The translations under genes were made by a program, and so were the position numbers. The notes under the pieces are model-generated. The model ran no database searches, was not told the DNA's origin, and saw nothing but the letters and a program-made list of their open reading frames with translations. This document shows, one piece after another, positions 1-5,073 of a stretch of 6,020 bases of DNA; within the stretch, counting starts at the first letter, position 1; every line of letters starts with the position of its first letter. Origin of the DNA: a bacterium (lineage in GTDB: Bacteria > Patescibacteriota > UBA1384 > JAMDBS01 > DAOVQR01); contig DAOVQR010000048.1 of NCBI GenBank assembly GCA_030628575.1, forward strand, positions 1 through 6,020, written 5' to 3'.

Positions 1-2706
1 AGTAAACTCACCATTTTCGATGAAAGTGTAAGTATCTGATCCACCATTATTAGTGATAGTTACATTCTCATCTGGATTCAATGTTGCAACAACATCTTGA
101 TTAGTTAATGTATCAGAAACATAGGTGATGGTTGCAGTTGGCGCAGTTTTATCAATAATTAAATTAGCTTCAGCTGAATAATTGCTCCAGCCATAATTAA
201 TTGGTGCGTTGTGAGATTTTGCTTGGTAAGTGTGAGTTCCTTCTGGAAGGGCAACATCGGGAGTATAGGAATTAGTTGATAGTTCGGCAGAGTTGATTGT
301 ACCGCCGTCCTCCAGAGTAATTTCTACTTGATATTTATCAACATCTGGATGAGCAGTAACTGCATCCCAAGTTAGAGTAGGAGTAGTATCATTGGTGGAA
401 ATATTTGGCAAAGGACTTGGAGCAGCTGCTGGGACAGAGGAAGGTCCAGTTTCAGTTGTCCACCATGGATTAGTATCAACGTCGCCACTAACTAAATCAC
501 CAAATACTGGATCATCAGATCCCCACCAGTTATTGGTAGCATTGAGATTATTATCTGATTTCAAACCACCCGTATTGTCAACTATATTGTTGTAATTAAC
601 AACATTACCCTCGGAGTTTGCATCAAAGTAAATACCTGCATAATCTGCTGTGAAGGCAACATCATGATAATCAATAGCTGTAGTATCTGTATTATTCTTA
701 ATTGTGTTTATATGACCACTTTGACCTATTGTATTGTTGTCCGCGTACTCCATAGCAATACCATGCCCACAATTATCCAAAGTGTTATCCTTAAATGTAT
801 TACCTGTTATTTGAAGATATTGTTGAGGAGTTCCAACAAGATAACCAGATGGAGAATTACTCCAATCTCCTGGCCATCTGGAAAGTGAACCAAGAATACC
901 AGATATACTTGTTCCAGTTATAGTATTGCCTGAAATAGTATTAGTATTAGCGCCTTCCAAAAGAACGATTCCAACCTCTCCACCAGTTATTGTGTTATTA
1001 CCTACTACGTTATTGGCTGGTCTGGGGTCAAAGTTGCTCTCCGAAGCCATTCTATCTGAAGTGTAAAGGTGAATTCCTGCTCTTGTCACATTAATTGTAT
1101 TACCGCTTACTTCATTATATTGTCCTGTTTTAATTTCAATACCATATTTGTGATCGGCAGTACCCGCACCTTGAGCAATAGTGTTACCGGAAATGATATT
1201 GTAATCTGGAGATGCAGTTTCAGAATCGTTCCAACTCCATACATGTATAGAAGTATCGGCATTGTAAATTTCGTTTCCACTTATAGTGTTATGTGACCCT
1301 TTTATTTTGATACCATAAGTTTCGTAACCATTGGGTCCATTGATAACATTGTTAGAAACTGTGTTGTAGTTGCTATACTCGCCACCAGTTGAGTAGAGGT
1401 TAATAGCATTATGGCGGTTATTGGTCAAGATGTTATTGATGATGGTACAGTGATCTTTTGCATTAATATTTATAGCACCATGTGCACCAGTTTCGGATGC
1501 TGCATAACCGGTAATGGTAAAGCCATCCAGAGTAACACCATTTGTTGTTATATTAACAACATAATTGCTTGGATCGGCTGCGTTAATTGTAGTATCAGAA
1601 GTAGCCCCGCTTGATTGAAGAGTTATATCTTCGTCAATAACCAAATTTTCATCATAAGTTCCAGCAGCAACATTTACTGTTCCACCGGCAGTAGCAGCAT
1701 CAATTCCTTCTTGAATTTTGTCAAATGGATGTTCTATAGTGCCGTCTTCGTTTGGGTCGCCAATATTTGAGGCGTCTACATAAATCTCGCTATTTTCAAC
1801 ATAAAATTCAATTTCAGTGCCAATTAATGTTTGCCCATTTTTATTCGCAGCTTTTACTGCTGAATAATATGTTCCATTTCCCCAATTTGGAAAATCTGTA
1901 TTTGATGTCCAAGTAACTTCAGTTCCATCAAATGTTTCATTATGTGTAGTTGCAAGCCAGGTGATAGCTGGATTAATCCATTCAGTTCCAGTCCAATATT
2001 TACCATCAGCATTTTTGATATAAAATTCTGACGAATTGGCTTCTAAACCATCTCCCGTATCATCATCAGCTACTTGGCCGGAAAAAGCAGTTGGCATTGT
2101 AGAATCAGTGTAATAGTGTTCATTGCCAGGTGTTGTGATAGTTGCAGTTTGAGGTGCATCTGCTTCTGTAATTACTTTAAGCCAAAGAGTATTAATATGG
2201 AATGTTGTGCCATCTTTTCCGACATTTTGAGTGTATGTTGCGATAACTTGCAAGTCATTAAGATATGTCCAGTTAAGATTTCCAGTTAAATTTCCTGTAA
2301 TATCTAATTCTACTGTTGTATCGGTGGTTTCCTGAAATTTTGTTGTGGTAGAAATATCACCTTTATTATGTGAAAGTGTAACCTCATCATCAGTATTAGT
2401 TCCTGTCCAATGTCCTTTGGCAGCAATTTTAACTTCTGTAATAACTCCTGTTCCAGTGAATCCTGAACCAAAGACATTATCAGCATTAAGCGCAAGATCT
2501 GCTCTATCTTCGTCATGTGGTGGACCTAATATATTATCAGTATTTAATATATTCCCACCCGAAGTGATACTTGGTATATCAGTCGGCGCGCCAGCTTTGG
2601 CTTTTCCTACACCAACGAACATTGATACCATTGATGCTTGCAGTATCAGGGTTCCGATAAGAAATATCTTCAGCCATTTAAATTTTTTCGTTTTCCATTC
2701 AGTCAT
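1..2706 (-). CDS. Secreted right-handed beta-helix surface protein with Ig-like modules, 3' end missing
   Basis: An open frame of exactly 902 codons runs from ATG at 2706 off the left edge. The start is supported by AAAGGA (2717-2712) five bases upstream. Residues 1-38 form a signal peptide: a Lys-rich start, a hydrophobic core at about 14-34, and a likely cut after AKA at 36-38. Residues 187-305 look like a beta-sandwich module (TATITTPGN...EFYVEN) often seen in CPR surface proteins. Residues 309-358 match the DUF1565-type entry to beta-helices (YVDAS, HPFDKIQEGID, GGTVNVAAGTY). About 380-725 carry many NxISGNxI-like PbH1 coils as in NosD-like proteins, closing with NNWWG (725-729). A fibronectin-III/Ig-like domain follows at about 768-850 (TPTLTWDA), then an Ig-like TNN-GGSDTYTF module from 851. 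Role inferred: extracellular adhesin, or carbohydrate-binding or carbohydrate-cleaving protein. No catalytic residues can be assigned. The anchor would lie outside the window. Plus-strand open frames here are antisense shadows. Confidence 0.9.
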   Translation of the reverse strand, partial: MTEWKTKKFKWLKIFLIGTLILQASMVSMFVGVGKAKAGAPTDIPSITSGGNILNTDNILGPPHDEDRADLALNADNVFGSGFTGTGVITEVKIAAKGHWTGTNTDDEVTLSHNKGDISTTTKFQETTDTTVELDITGNLTGNLNWTYLNDLQVIATYTQNVGKDGTTFHINTLWLKVITEADAPQTATITTPGNEHYYTDSTMPTAFSGQVADDDTGDGLEANSSEFYIKNADGKYWTGTEWINPAITWLATTHNETFDGTEVTWTSNTDFPNWGNGTYYSAVKAANKNGQTLIGTEIEFYVENSEIYVDASNIGDPNEDGTIEHPFDKIQEGIDAATAGGTVNVAAGTYDENLVIDEDITLQSSGATSDTTINAADPSNYVVNITTNGVTLDGFTITGYAASETGAHGAININAKDHCTIINNILTNNRHNAINLYSTGGEYSNYNTVSNNVINGPNGYETYGIKIKGSHNTISGNEIYNADTSIHVWSWNDSETASPDYNIISGNTIAQGAGTADHKYGIEIKTGQYNEVSGNTINVTRAGIHLYTSDRMASESNFDPRPANNVVGNNTITGGEVGIVLLEGANTNTISGNTITGTSISGILGSLSRWPGDWSNSPSGYLVGTPQQYLQITGNTFKDNTLDNCGHGIAMEYADNNTIGQSGHINTIKNNTDTTAIDYHDVAFTADYAGIYFDANSEGNVVNYNNIVDNTGGLKSDNNLNATNNWWGSDDPVFGDLVSGDVDTNPWWTTETGPSSVPAAAPSPLPNISTNDTTPTLTWDAVTAHPDVDKYQVEITLEDGGTINSAELSTNSYTPDVALPEGTHTYQAKSHNAPINYGWSNYSAEANLIIDKTAPTATITYVSDTLTNQDVVATLNPDENVTITNNGGSDTYTFIENGEFT

Positions 2707-2731
2707 ATATTTCCTTTATTTAATTAATTTA

Positions 2732-2760
2732 ATTATATTATGCCAATCCGCAAATGTATG
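2732..2760 (-). promoter_or_regulatory. Possible promoter of the beta-helix gene
   Basis: On the minus strand a perfect TATAAT lies at 2737-2732, giving a start near 2725 and a leader of roughly 19 nt before ATG 2706. The -35 at 17-bp spacing is CATACA (2760-2755), only 3 of 6 matches. The region is so AT-rich that a chance TATAAT is quite possible. Confidence 0.35.
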
Positions 2761-2774
2761 CGAATGACGCGAAT
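2739..2774. repeat. Degenerate 9-nt tandem repeat (ATTCGC type), four units
   Basis: Read on the minus strand, the units are ATTCGCGTC, ATTCGCATA, CATTTGCGG and ATTGGCATA, end to end. The block lies immediately upstream of the beta-helix gene and overlaps the spacer and -35 of its possible promoter. It is more GC-rich than its surroundings. Function is unknown. Confidence 0.5.
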
Positions 2775-2794
2775 AATTTATACATTTTATTCTT

Positions 2795-2850
2795 TTATTC
2801 AGTTTTTCAGTTCTTAAGTCCTTAAGTTCTTATGTTCTTCAGTTCTTAAT
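2795..2850. repeat. 8-nt tandem repeat, seven degenerate units
   Basis: Seven consecutive 8-base units follow the consensus TTCTT(A/C)AG: TTATTCAG, TTTTTCAG, TTCTTAAG, TCCTTAAG, TTCTTATG, TTCTTCAG, TTCTTAAT. The period is exact with no indels. It lies about 90 bases upstream of the beta-helix start and could be slippage-prone. Whether copy number varies cannot be seen here. Confidence 0.65.
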
Positions 2851-2945
2851 TATATATAAACAGGTTTGCCATGCGAAATTTGGATACAACAACAAACCCT
2901 CCTATTATCCAAATAGTAGTAATTTTTGTTTTAGATCCTTCGATT

Positions 2946-2970
2946 TTCATTTACATCGAATGTAAATGAA
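2946..2970. repeat. Perfect 11-bp inverted repeat, 3-nt loop
   Basis: TTCATTTACAT at 2946-2956 and ATGTAAATGAA at 2960-2970 are perfect reverse complements around CGA. There is no T-run on either side, so it is a poor intrinsic terminator. It could be an operator palindrome or an RNA hairpin. No adjacent gene start explains it. Confidence 0.7.
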
Positions 2971-3210
2971 GTACTCAGGACAAGGTTTTTGATATCTGGT
3001 CAATATAACTTTAGATCTGTGATCTGATTGATCCTAGCTTGCAAACTACAAACTAAAACAGGTAAGATCATGAGTCGCTAAAGCGCAAAAAGAAATAAAA
3101 ACGCCAAGAAAGATTTTAATGCCGAAACTTTTATAGCTTCAGTAAATCATTTTTGCGTTTTAATTCAATTTTGTGATTTTGCGTTTCCGTCATACAGACA
3201 CTTTTAACTT

Positions 3211-3231
3211 ACAAAGGAGTCAAACCTTTGT
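3211..3231. repeat. 7-bp inverted repeat beside the direct-repeat pair
   Basis: ACAAAGG (3211-3217) and CCTTTGT (3225-3231) are perfect reverse complements separated by 7 bases. The right arm overlaps a TTGTCA word (3228-3233) that could be a -35 box, but no good -10 follows at the right spacing. Its place four bases before the 19-bp direct repeats suggests one regulatory cluster. Confidence 0.5.
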
Positions 3232-3234
3232 CAA

Positions 3235-3285
3235 TATACATTTTACGTTCGTATCTGTGGAAAACTTATACATCTTACGTTCGTA
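3235..3285. repeat. Pair of 19-bp direct repeats flanking a DnaA-box-like word
   Basis: TATACATYTTACGTTCGTA occurs at 3235-3253 and 3267-3285 (18 of 19 identical), with a 32-base period, about three helical turns. Each copy ends in the imperfect palindrome TACG-TT-CGTA. The 13-base spacer plus flank contains TGTGGAAAA (3256-3264), one mismatch from the DnaA box TGTGGATAA. The arrangement is iteron-like or operator-like. No replication gene is nearby, so a regulator-binding site is at least as likely as an origin. Confidence 0.6.
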
Positions 3286-3402
3286 GAAGTGATAAATAAC
3301 AGGAAACAGAAAACAATTTTAAATTACCAATTTTAAATTTTAAATCAAATTCTAATTATAAATGTTTTAATAATTAAAATTAATTCATTTAAAATTGAAT
3401 AA

Positions 3403-3534
3403 AACACGACTTACGCACTTATGTCATTGCGAGCGAAGCGAAGCAATCTATATCAGGTTTAAAATGAGATCGCCACGTCGTCCCAATGGGACTCCTCGCG
3501 ATGACAATTGCAGTTTAACTGCGTAAGTCGTGTT
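3403..3534. mobile_element. MITE-like palindromic element, 132 bp, no transposase
   Basis: Terminal inverted repeats AACACGACTTACGCA (3403-3417) and its exact complement (3520-3534) extend to 18 of 19 matches. Inside, GTCATTGCGAG (3423-3433) pairs with CTCGCGATGAC (10 of 11), and GTCCC/GGGAC (3480-3492) forms a small inner hairpin, so nearly the whole unit can fold back. GTCATTGCGAG...GCGAAGCAATCT belongs to a type of palindromic intergenic repeat I recall from many bacterial genomes. The GC content is well above that of the flanks, suggesting insertion. No coding capacity is seen, so any movement would need a transposase supplied in trans. I cannot identify a clear target-site duplication. 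It lies 51 bases after the CAP gene stop and could also end its transcript. Confidence 0.75.
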
Positions 3535-3585
3535 ATTAGTGATATTTGTAAAGATTAGTGCATTCATGGTTGTGAATTATAATTA

Positions 3586-4170
3586 TTAGAATCCTAAAAT
3601 AAAGTTTCTAATTGTGGTTATTAATGAGTTTGGGCTAAATTGATTTTCTGATATTGGTTGAGCAAACATTTGAACAATTATTGTAGTATTTTTATTATCA
3701 AATTCACCCTTAATAACAGCGATACCAATATCCTCATATGTGGGTTTTAAAATATTAGCTTTATGTGTAGAACTAGCCATCCAAGCATTATGAATACCTT
3801 CTGAAGTGACAAAATCCATAGCTAAATTCTCACCGGCTTTTTGATAATCATAACCGGCATTATGAATAAAATCCCATGGGGATTTGCCATATGGCGAATA
3901 ATGTTCAAAATAATTTCTACTTATCATATCATTAGCTTTGGCTTTGGCAGCAAAATAAAGCACTGGATTTAATGTTAATTCAGATAATCCCTTACCCCTA
4001 CGTTCTTGATTTACAAGTTGGATTAACTTAGATTCAGTAATTTCCGAGGCAAAAACTTTATTTGATAAAAATAAAACATTAAATGATAAATAAACAAACG
4101 CCAATAAGATCGCGATATAAATAAAATTGTTTTTTGCATGATTGTCTAAAATTTTAATTTTTGTTTTCAT
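3586..4170 (-). CDS. Exported CAP/SCP-domain protein (YkwD-like)
   Basis: This 194-residue protein starts at ATG 4170, with AAAAGG (4182-4177) six bases upstream. Residues 16-36 are a hydrophobic signal or anchor segment, with a plausible cut after VFA (39-41). The CAP domain covers about 46-172: LVNQER (52-57), a helix with AAKAKANDM, FEHYSPYGKSPWD (88-100), AGENLA (112-117), AW...SSTHKANILKP (129-143), DIGIAV (147-152), and the strand VQMFAQP. His90, Glu114 and His136 are visible candidates for the conserved CAP-cavity His/Glu residues. Bacterial CAP proteins are secreted and act in the envelope; their biochemical activity is poorly defined, so none is claimed. The size is typical for a stand-alone domain. 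It is transcribed alone from a strong promoter divergent from the tRNA gene. The membrane-proximal segment could instead remain uncut and tether the domain. Confidence 0.93.
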   Translation of the reverse strand: MKTKIKILDNHAKNNFIYIAILLAFVYLSFNVLFLSNKVFASEITESKLIQLVNQERRGKGLSELTLNPVLYFAAKAKANDMISRNYFEHYSPYGKSPWDFIHNAGYDYQKAGENLAMDFVTSEGIHNAWMASSTHKANILKPTYEDIGIAVIKGEFDNKNTTIIVQMFAQPISENQFSPNSLITTIRNFILGF

Positions 4171-4217
4171 TTTTTGCCTTTTGATTTTAAGTTTCCAATT
4201 TTTCTTGAAATTATACC

Positions 4218-4246
4218 ATTATAGCAGAAAAATAAGGTTAAGTCAA
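4218..4246 (-). promoter_or_regulatory. Strong sigma-70-type promoter of the CAP gene
   Basis: On the minus strand TTGACT (4246-4241), a 17-base spacer and TATAAT (4223-4218) are followed by a predicted start near 4211 and a leader of about 41 nt. TGC just before the -10 makes it an extended -10 as well. This is 11 of 12 consensus hexamer bases at optimal spacing. Confidence 0.85.
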
Positions 4247-4248
4247 GG

Positions 4249-4277
4249 TTGATAAGGAGTAATTATTATGTTAAGAT
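4249..4277 (+). promoter_or_regulatory. Promoter of the tRNA gene
   Basis: TTGATA (4249-4254), a 17-base spacer and TAAGAT (4272-4277), with an extended -10 TGT at 4269-4271, predict a start near 4284, about 12 bases before the mature tRNA 5' end. Its -35 lies two bases from the -35 of the divergent CAP promoter. Confidence 0.65.
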
Positions 4278-4295
4278 TAATTTGATTTTAAATAA

Positions 4296-4371
4296 ACGTG
4301 TGTAGCTCAGTGGTTAGAGCGCGACCCTTATAAGGTCGAGGTCGAGGGTTCAATCCCCTCCACACGTACCA
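4296..4371 (+). tRNA. tRNA-Ile with anticodon UAU
   Basis: This is a complete 76-nt cloverleaf with CCA encoded. The acceptor stem ACGTGTG/CACACGT is perfect (7 bp), with discriminator A73. The D arm is GCTC-AGTGGTTA-GAGC. The anticodon stem CGACC/GGTCG encloses the loop CTTATAA, so U33 is followed by anticodon UAU and A37. The variable loop is AGGTC. The T arm is GAGGG-TTCAATC-CCCTC. The body (TAGCTCAG, GAGCGC, GATAAG-like loop, GAGGTCG) closely resembles ordinary bacterial tRNA-Ile(GAU), with U in place of G34. UAU reads AUA directly; most bacteria read AUA with a CAU tRNA whose C34 is turned into lysidine by TilS. AUA is common in the genes here. It is transcribed alone. Isoacceptor identity is read from sequence; charging is inferred. 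Confidence 0.95.
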
Positions 4372-4375
4372 GATT

Positions 4376-4392
4376 AAAGTTTTCCACTTTTT
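4376..4392 (+). terminator. Weak hairpin after the tRNA, possible terminator
   Basis: AAAGT (4376-4380) pairs with ACTTT (4386-4390) around TTTCC, and the T-run continues to 4392. The stem is only 5 bp and AT-rich, so termination would be inefficient. Read-through to the strong terminator at 4484-4510 is possible. Confidence 0.3.
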
Positions 4393-4407
4393 AATAAAAT
4401 AAATTTA

Positions 4408-4416
4408 TGGTATTAT
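4408..4416 (+). promoter_or_regulatory. Extended -10 promoter of the small leader transcript
   Basis: TGG-TATTAT (4408-4416) is a good extended -10 element. The hexamer at -35 distance (TTTTTA, 4388-4393) is poor. Predicted start near 4423. It would feed the folded leader and, on read-through, the zinc-ribbon gene. Confidence 0.45.
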
Positions 4417-4422
4417 TAAAAT

Positions 4423-4510
4423 ATGGAGATATATCAGCATAGAAAATCCAAACTTTTAAAAGAATTTAAAAGGTTCTATGTCTAAAAATGCCCACACGAG
4501 GGCATTTTTT
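4423..4510 (+). ncRNA. Putative folded leader or small RNA of about 88 nt
   Basis: A two-tier hairpin is visible: outer stem CATAGAA/TTCTATG (4438-4444 with 4474-4480), an asymmetric internal loop, and inner stem CTTTTAAA/TTTAAAAG (4453-4460 with 4465-4472) closed by AGAA. It is followed three bases later by a strong intrinsic terminator, and preceded by an extended -10 promoter. This is the layout of a small RNA or an attenuating leader for the zinc-ribbon gene 104 bases further on. ATG at 4423 also opens a 20-codon frame ending at 4485, at the base of the terminator stem; if translated it would be nearly leaderless. It matches no RNA family I recognise. Confidence 0.45.
4484..4510. terminator. 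Strong, potentially bidirectional intrinsic terminator
   Basis: AAAAATGCCC (4484-4493) pairs perfectly over 10 bp with GGGCATTTTT (4500-4509) around the loop ACACGA, followed by a T-run (4505-4510). The five As on the left give a T-run on the other strand too. It ends the leader or tRNA transcript and also shows that the ATG at 4488 inside it is not a credible gene start. Confidence 0.9.
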
Positions 4511-4613
4511 GATTATCTTCAAATCTAATAGCTACTTGAAAATTAAAATACTATTTAAAATTCTGGTAGCTTTAATCTTCTTTGCCCAAATTTTATTGAA
4601 AGGAAGATGTTTA

Positions 4614-4928
4614 ATGAATTATGTCTGGCCTAAATCTCCTTTTGCCCCAACAGGAAGATCCTGCCCAAAATGTGGACATGCTATGTATAAAGAATGCCTA
4701 TATAATGGTAGAAAGGGATCTGGTTATTGGGAAATGTGCGAAAAATGTTTCTATGGTAGATTGGTCATACTCAACGGCGCATCTACTAAAGATGCAATAA
4801 AAAAAGCAGAGGATATCGTTGCTGTTGCCGAAGAACATCATATAAAAAGGTCTAAATCAAAAAGCAAAAAAAATAACTATCCAATATCAAAAAGAAGATC
4901 AAAGAGAAAAAAACCAGCAGCAGTATAA
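4614..4928 (+). CDS. Small zinc-ribbon protein with highly basic C-terminal tail
   Basis: This 104-residue protein has no family I can name. ATG 4614 is preferred because AAAGGA lies about 11 bases upstream. The frame stays open back to an ATG at 4488, but that codon sits inside a terminator hairpin and the extra 42 residues (hydrophobic, low-complexity) are probably untranslated. Residues 17-45 hold CPKC (17-20) and CEKC (42-45), spaced as one four-Cys zinc ribbon, with an extra Cys28 and an aromatic GYWEM strand between. Residues 57-76 are predicted helix (STKDAIKKAEDIVAVAEEHH). Residues 77-104 are packed with Lys, Arg and Ser. There is no signal peptide, so the protein is cytosolic. A nucleic-acid or ribosome-associated role is inference from the fold plus charge. 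A strong terminator follows; upstream is a leader ending in another terminator, so expression may depend on read-through. Confidence 0.8.
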   Translation: MNYVWPKSPFAPTGRSCPKCGHAMYKECLYNGRKGSGYWEMCEKCFYGRLVILNGASTKDAIKKAEDIVAVAEEHHIKRSKSKSKKNNYPISKRRSKRKKPAAV

Positions 4929-4940
4929 ACATAAAATATT

Positions 4941-4972
4941 AGGTTCAGGTCTTGACTTGAACCTTTTTTTTT
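4941..4972 (+). terminator. Strong intrinsic terminator of the zinc-ribbon gene
   Basis: AGGTTCAGGTC (4941-4951) pairs with GACTTGAACCT (4954-4964), 11 pairs including one G-U, with a very tight loop. It is followed by nine Ts (4964-4972). It begins 12 bases after the stop codon. Its right arm and T-run overlap the promoter of the next gene. Confidence 0.9.
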
Positions 4973-4980
4973 GCTATAAT
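4952..4980 (+). promoter_or_regulatory. Near-consensus promoter embedded in the terminator
   Basis: TTGACT (4952-4957), a 17-base spacer and TATAAT (4975-4980), with TGC as extended -10 (4972-4974), give a predicted start near 4987. The hexamers, spacing and TGC are the same as in the CAP-gene promoter. The -35 box is the loop and right arm of the preceding terminator hairpin, and the T-run is the spacer. Confidence 0.85.
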
Positions 4981-5023
4981 AATCTAATAATCTGTTTGAT
5001 AAATAAAATACTTAATACAAAAA

Positions 5024-5073
5024 TCACCCTACGCATAAAGCTACGGGTGACAAGTAAAATTAGTGAGGGTGAG
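5024..5073 (+). promoter_or_regulatory. Leader with two competing stems around the ribosome binding site
   Basis: TCACCC (5024-5029) can pair with GGGTGA (5045-5050) in a local hairpin. The same arm, TCACCCT (5024-5030), can instead pair with AGGGTGA (5066-5072), which overlaps the Shine-Dalgarno sequence GAGG (5065-5068) five bases before ATG 5074. The two foldings exclude each other, so the leader of about 87 nt could switch translation between open and hidden. No known riboswitch class is recognised. Confidence 0.45.

Larger units (their letters stand above)
2707..3585. other. Repeat-rich intergenic region without a convincing gene
   Basis: This stretch of about 880 bases separates the beta-helix gene from the end of the CAP gene. 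I found no open frame with good length, start site and codon use; the best small one, ATG at 2871, has 32 codons and no clear ribosome site. It contains two short tandem repeats, a perfect hairpin, a direct-repeat pair, a MITE-like palindrome (each listed separately) and a low-complexity A/T block at about 3300-3400 with repeated AATTTTAAATT words. Related TTTGCGTTTT and TTTGCGTTTC words occur near 3155 and 3180. Confidence 0.7.

Noticed and set aside
392..1614. Several plus-strand open frames of 67-75 codons (392-595, 664-888, 1069-1296, 1411-1614)
   Set aside because: They lie antisense to the continuous 902-codon beta-helix frame, lack ribosome sites and have Cys/Ile-rich nonsense composition.
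2074..2767. Plus-strand frames 2074-2289 and 2345-2767 and a minus-strand frame 2310-2516
   Set aside because: All overlap the beta-helix gene in other frames; the signal peptide, start site and domain matches all support the frame starting at 2706.
2871..2969. A 32-codon plus-strand frame (starts MRNLDTTTNPP)
   Set aside because: No ribosome site and no recognisable feature; it ends inside the 11-bp palindrome. Probably chance.
3228..3256. A plus-strand promoter starting from TTGTCA at 3228
   Set aside because: No acceptable -10 at 16-18 bases and no plus-strand gene downstream.
3235..3285. Chromosomal replication origin
   Set aside because: Only one imperfect DnaA-box-like word, and no dnaA, dnaN or repeat cluster typical of oriC. 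Kept only as an iteron-like repeat.
2707..3585. CRISPR array in the repeat-rich gap
   Set aside because: The repeats differ in kind, are too short or only paired, and there are no regular spacers or cas genes.
4488..4613. N-terminal extension of the zinc-ribbon protein from ATG 4488, which would add a hydrophobic segment
   Set aside because: The ATG is in the left arm of a strong terminator hairpin with no ribosome site, whereas ATG 4614 has AAAGGA upstream.
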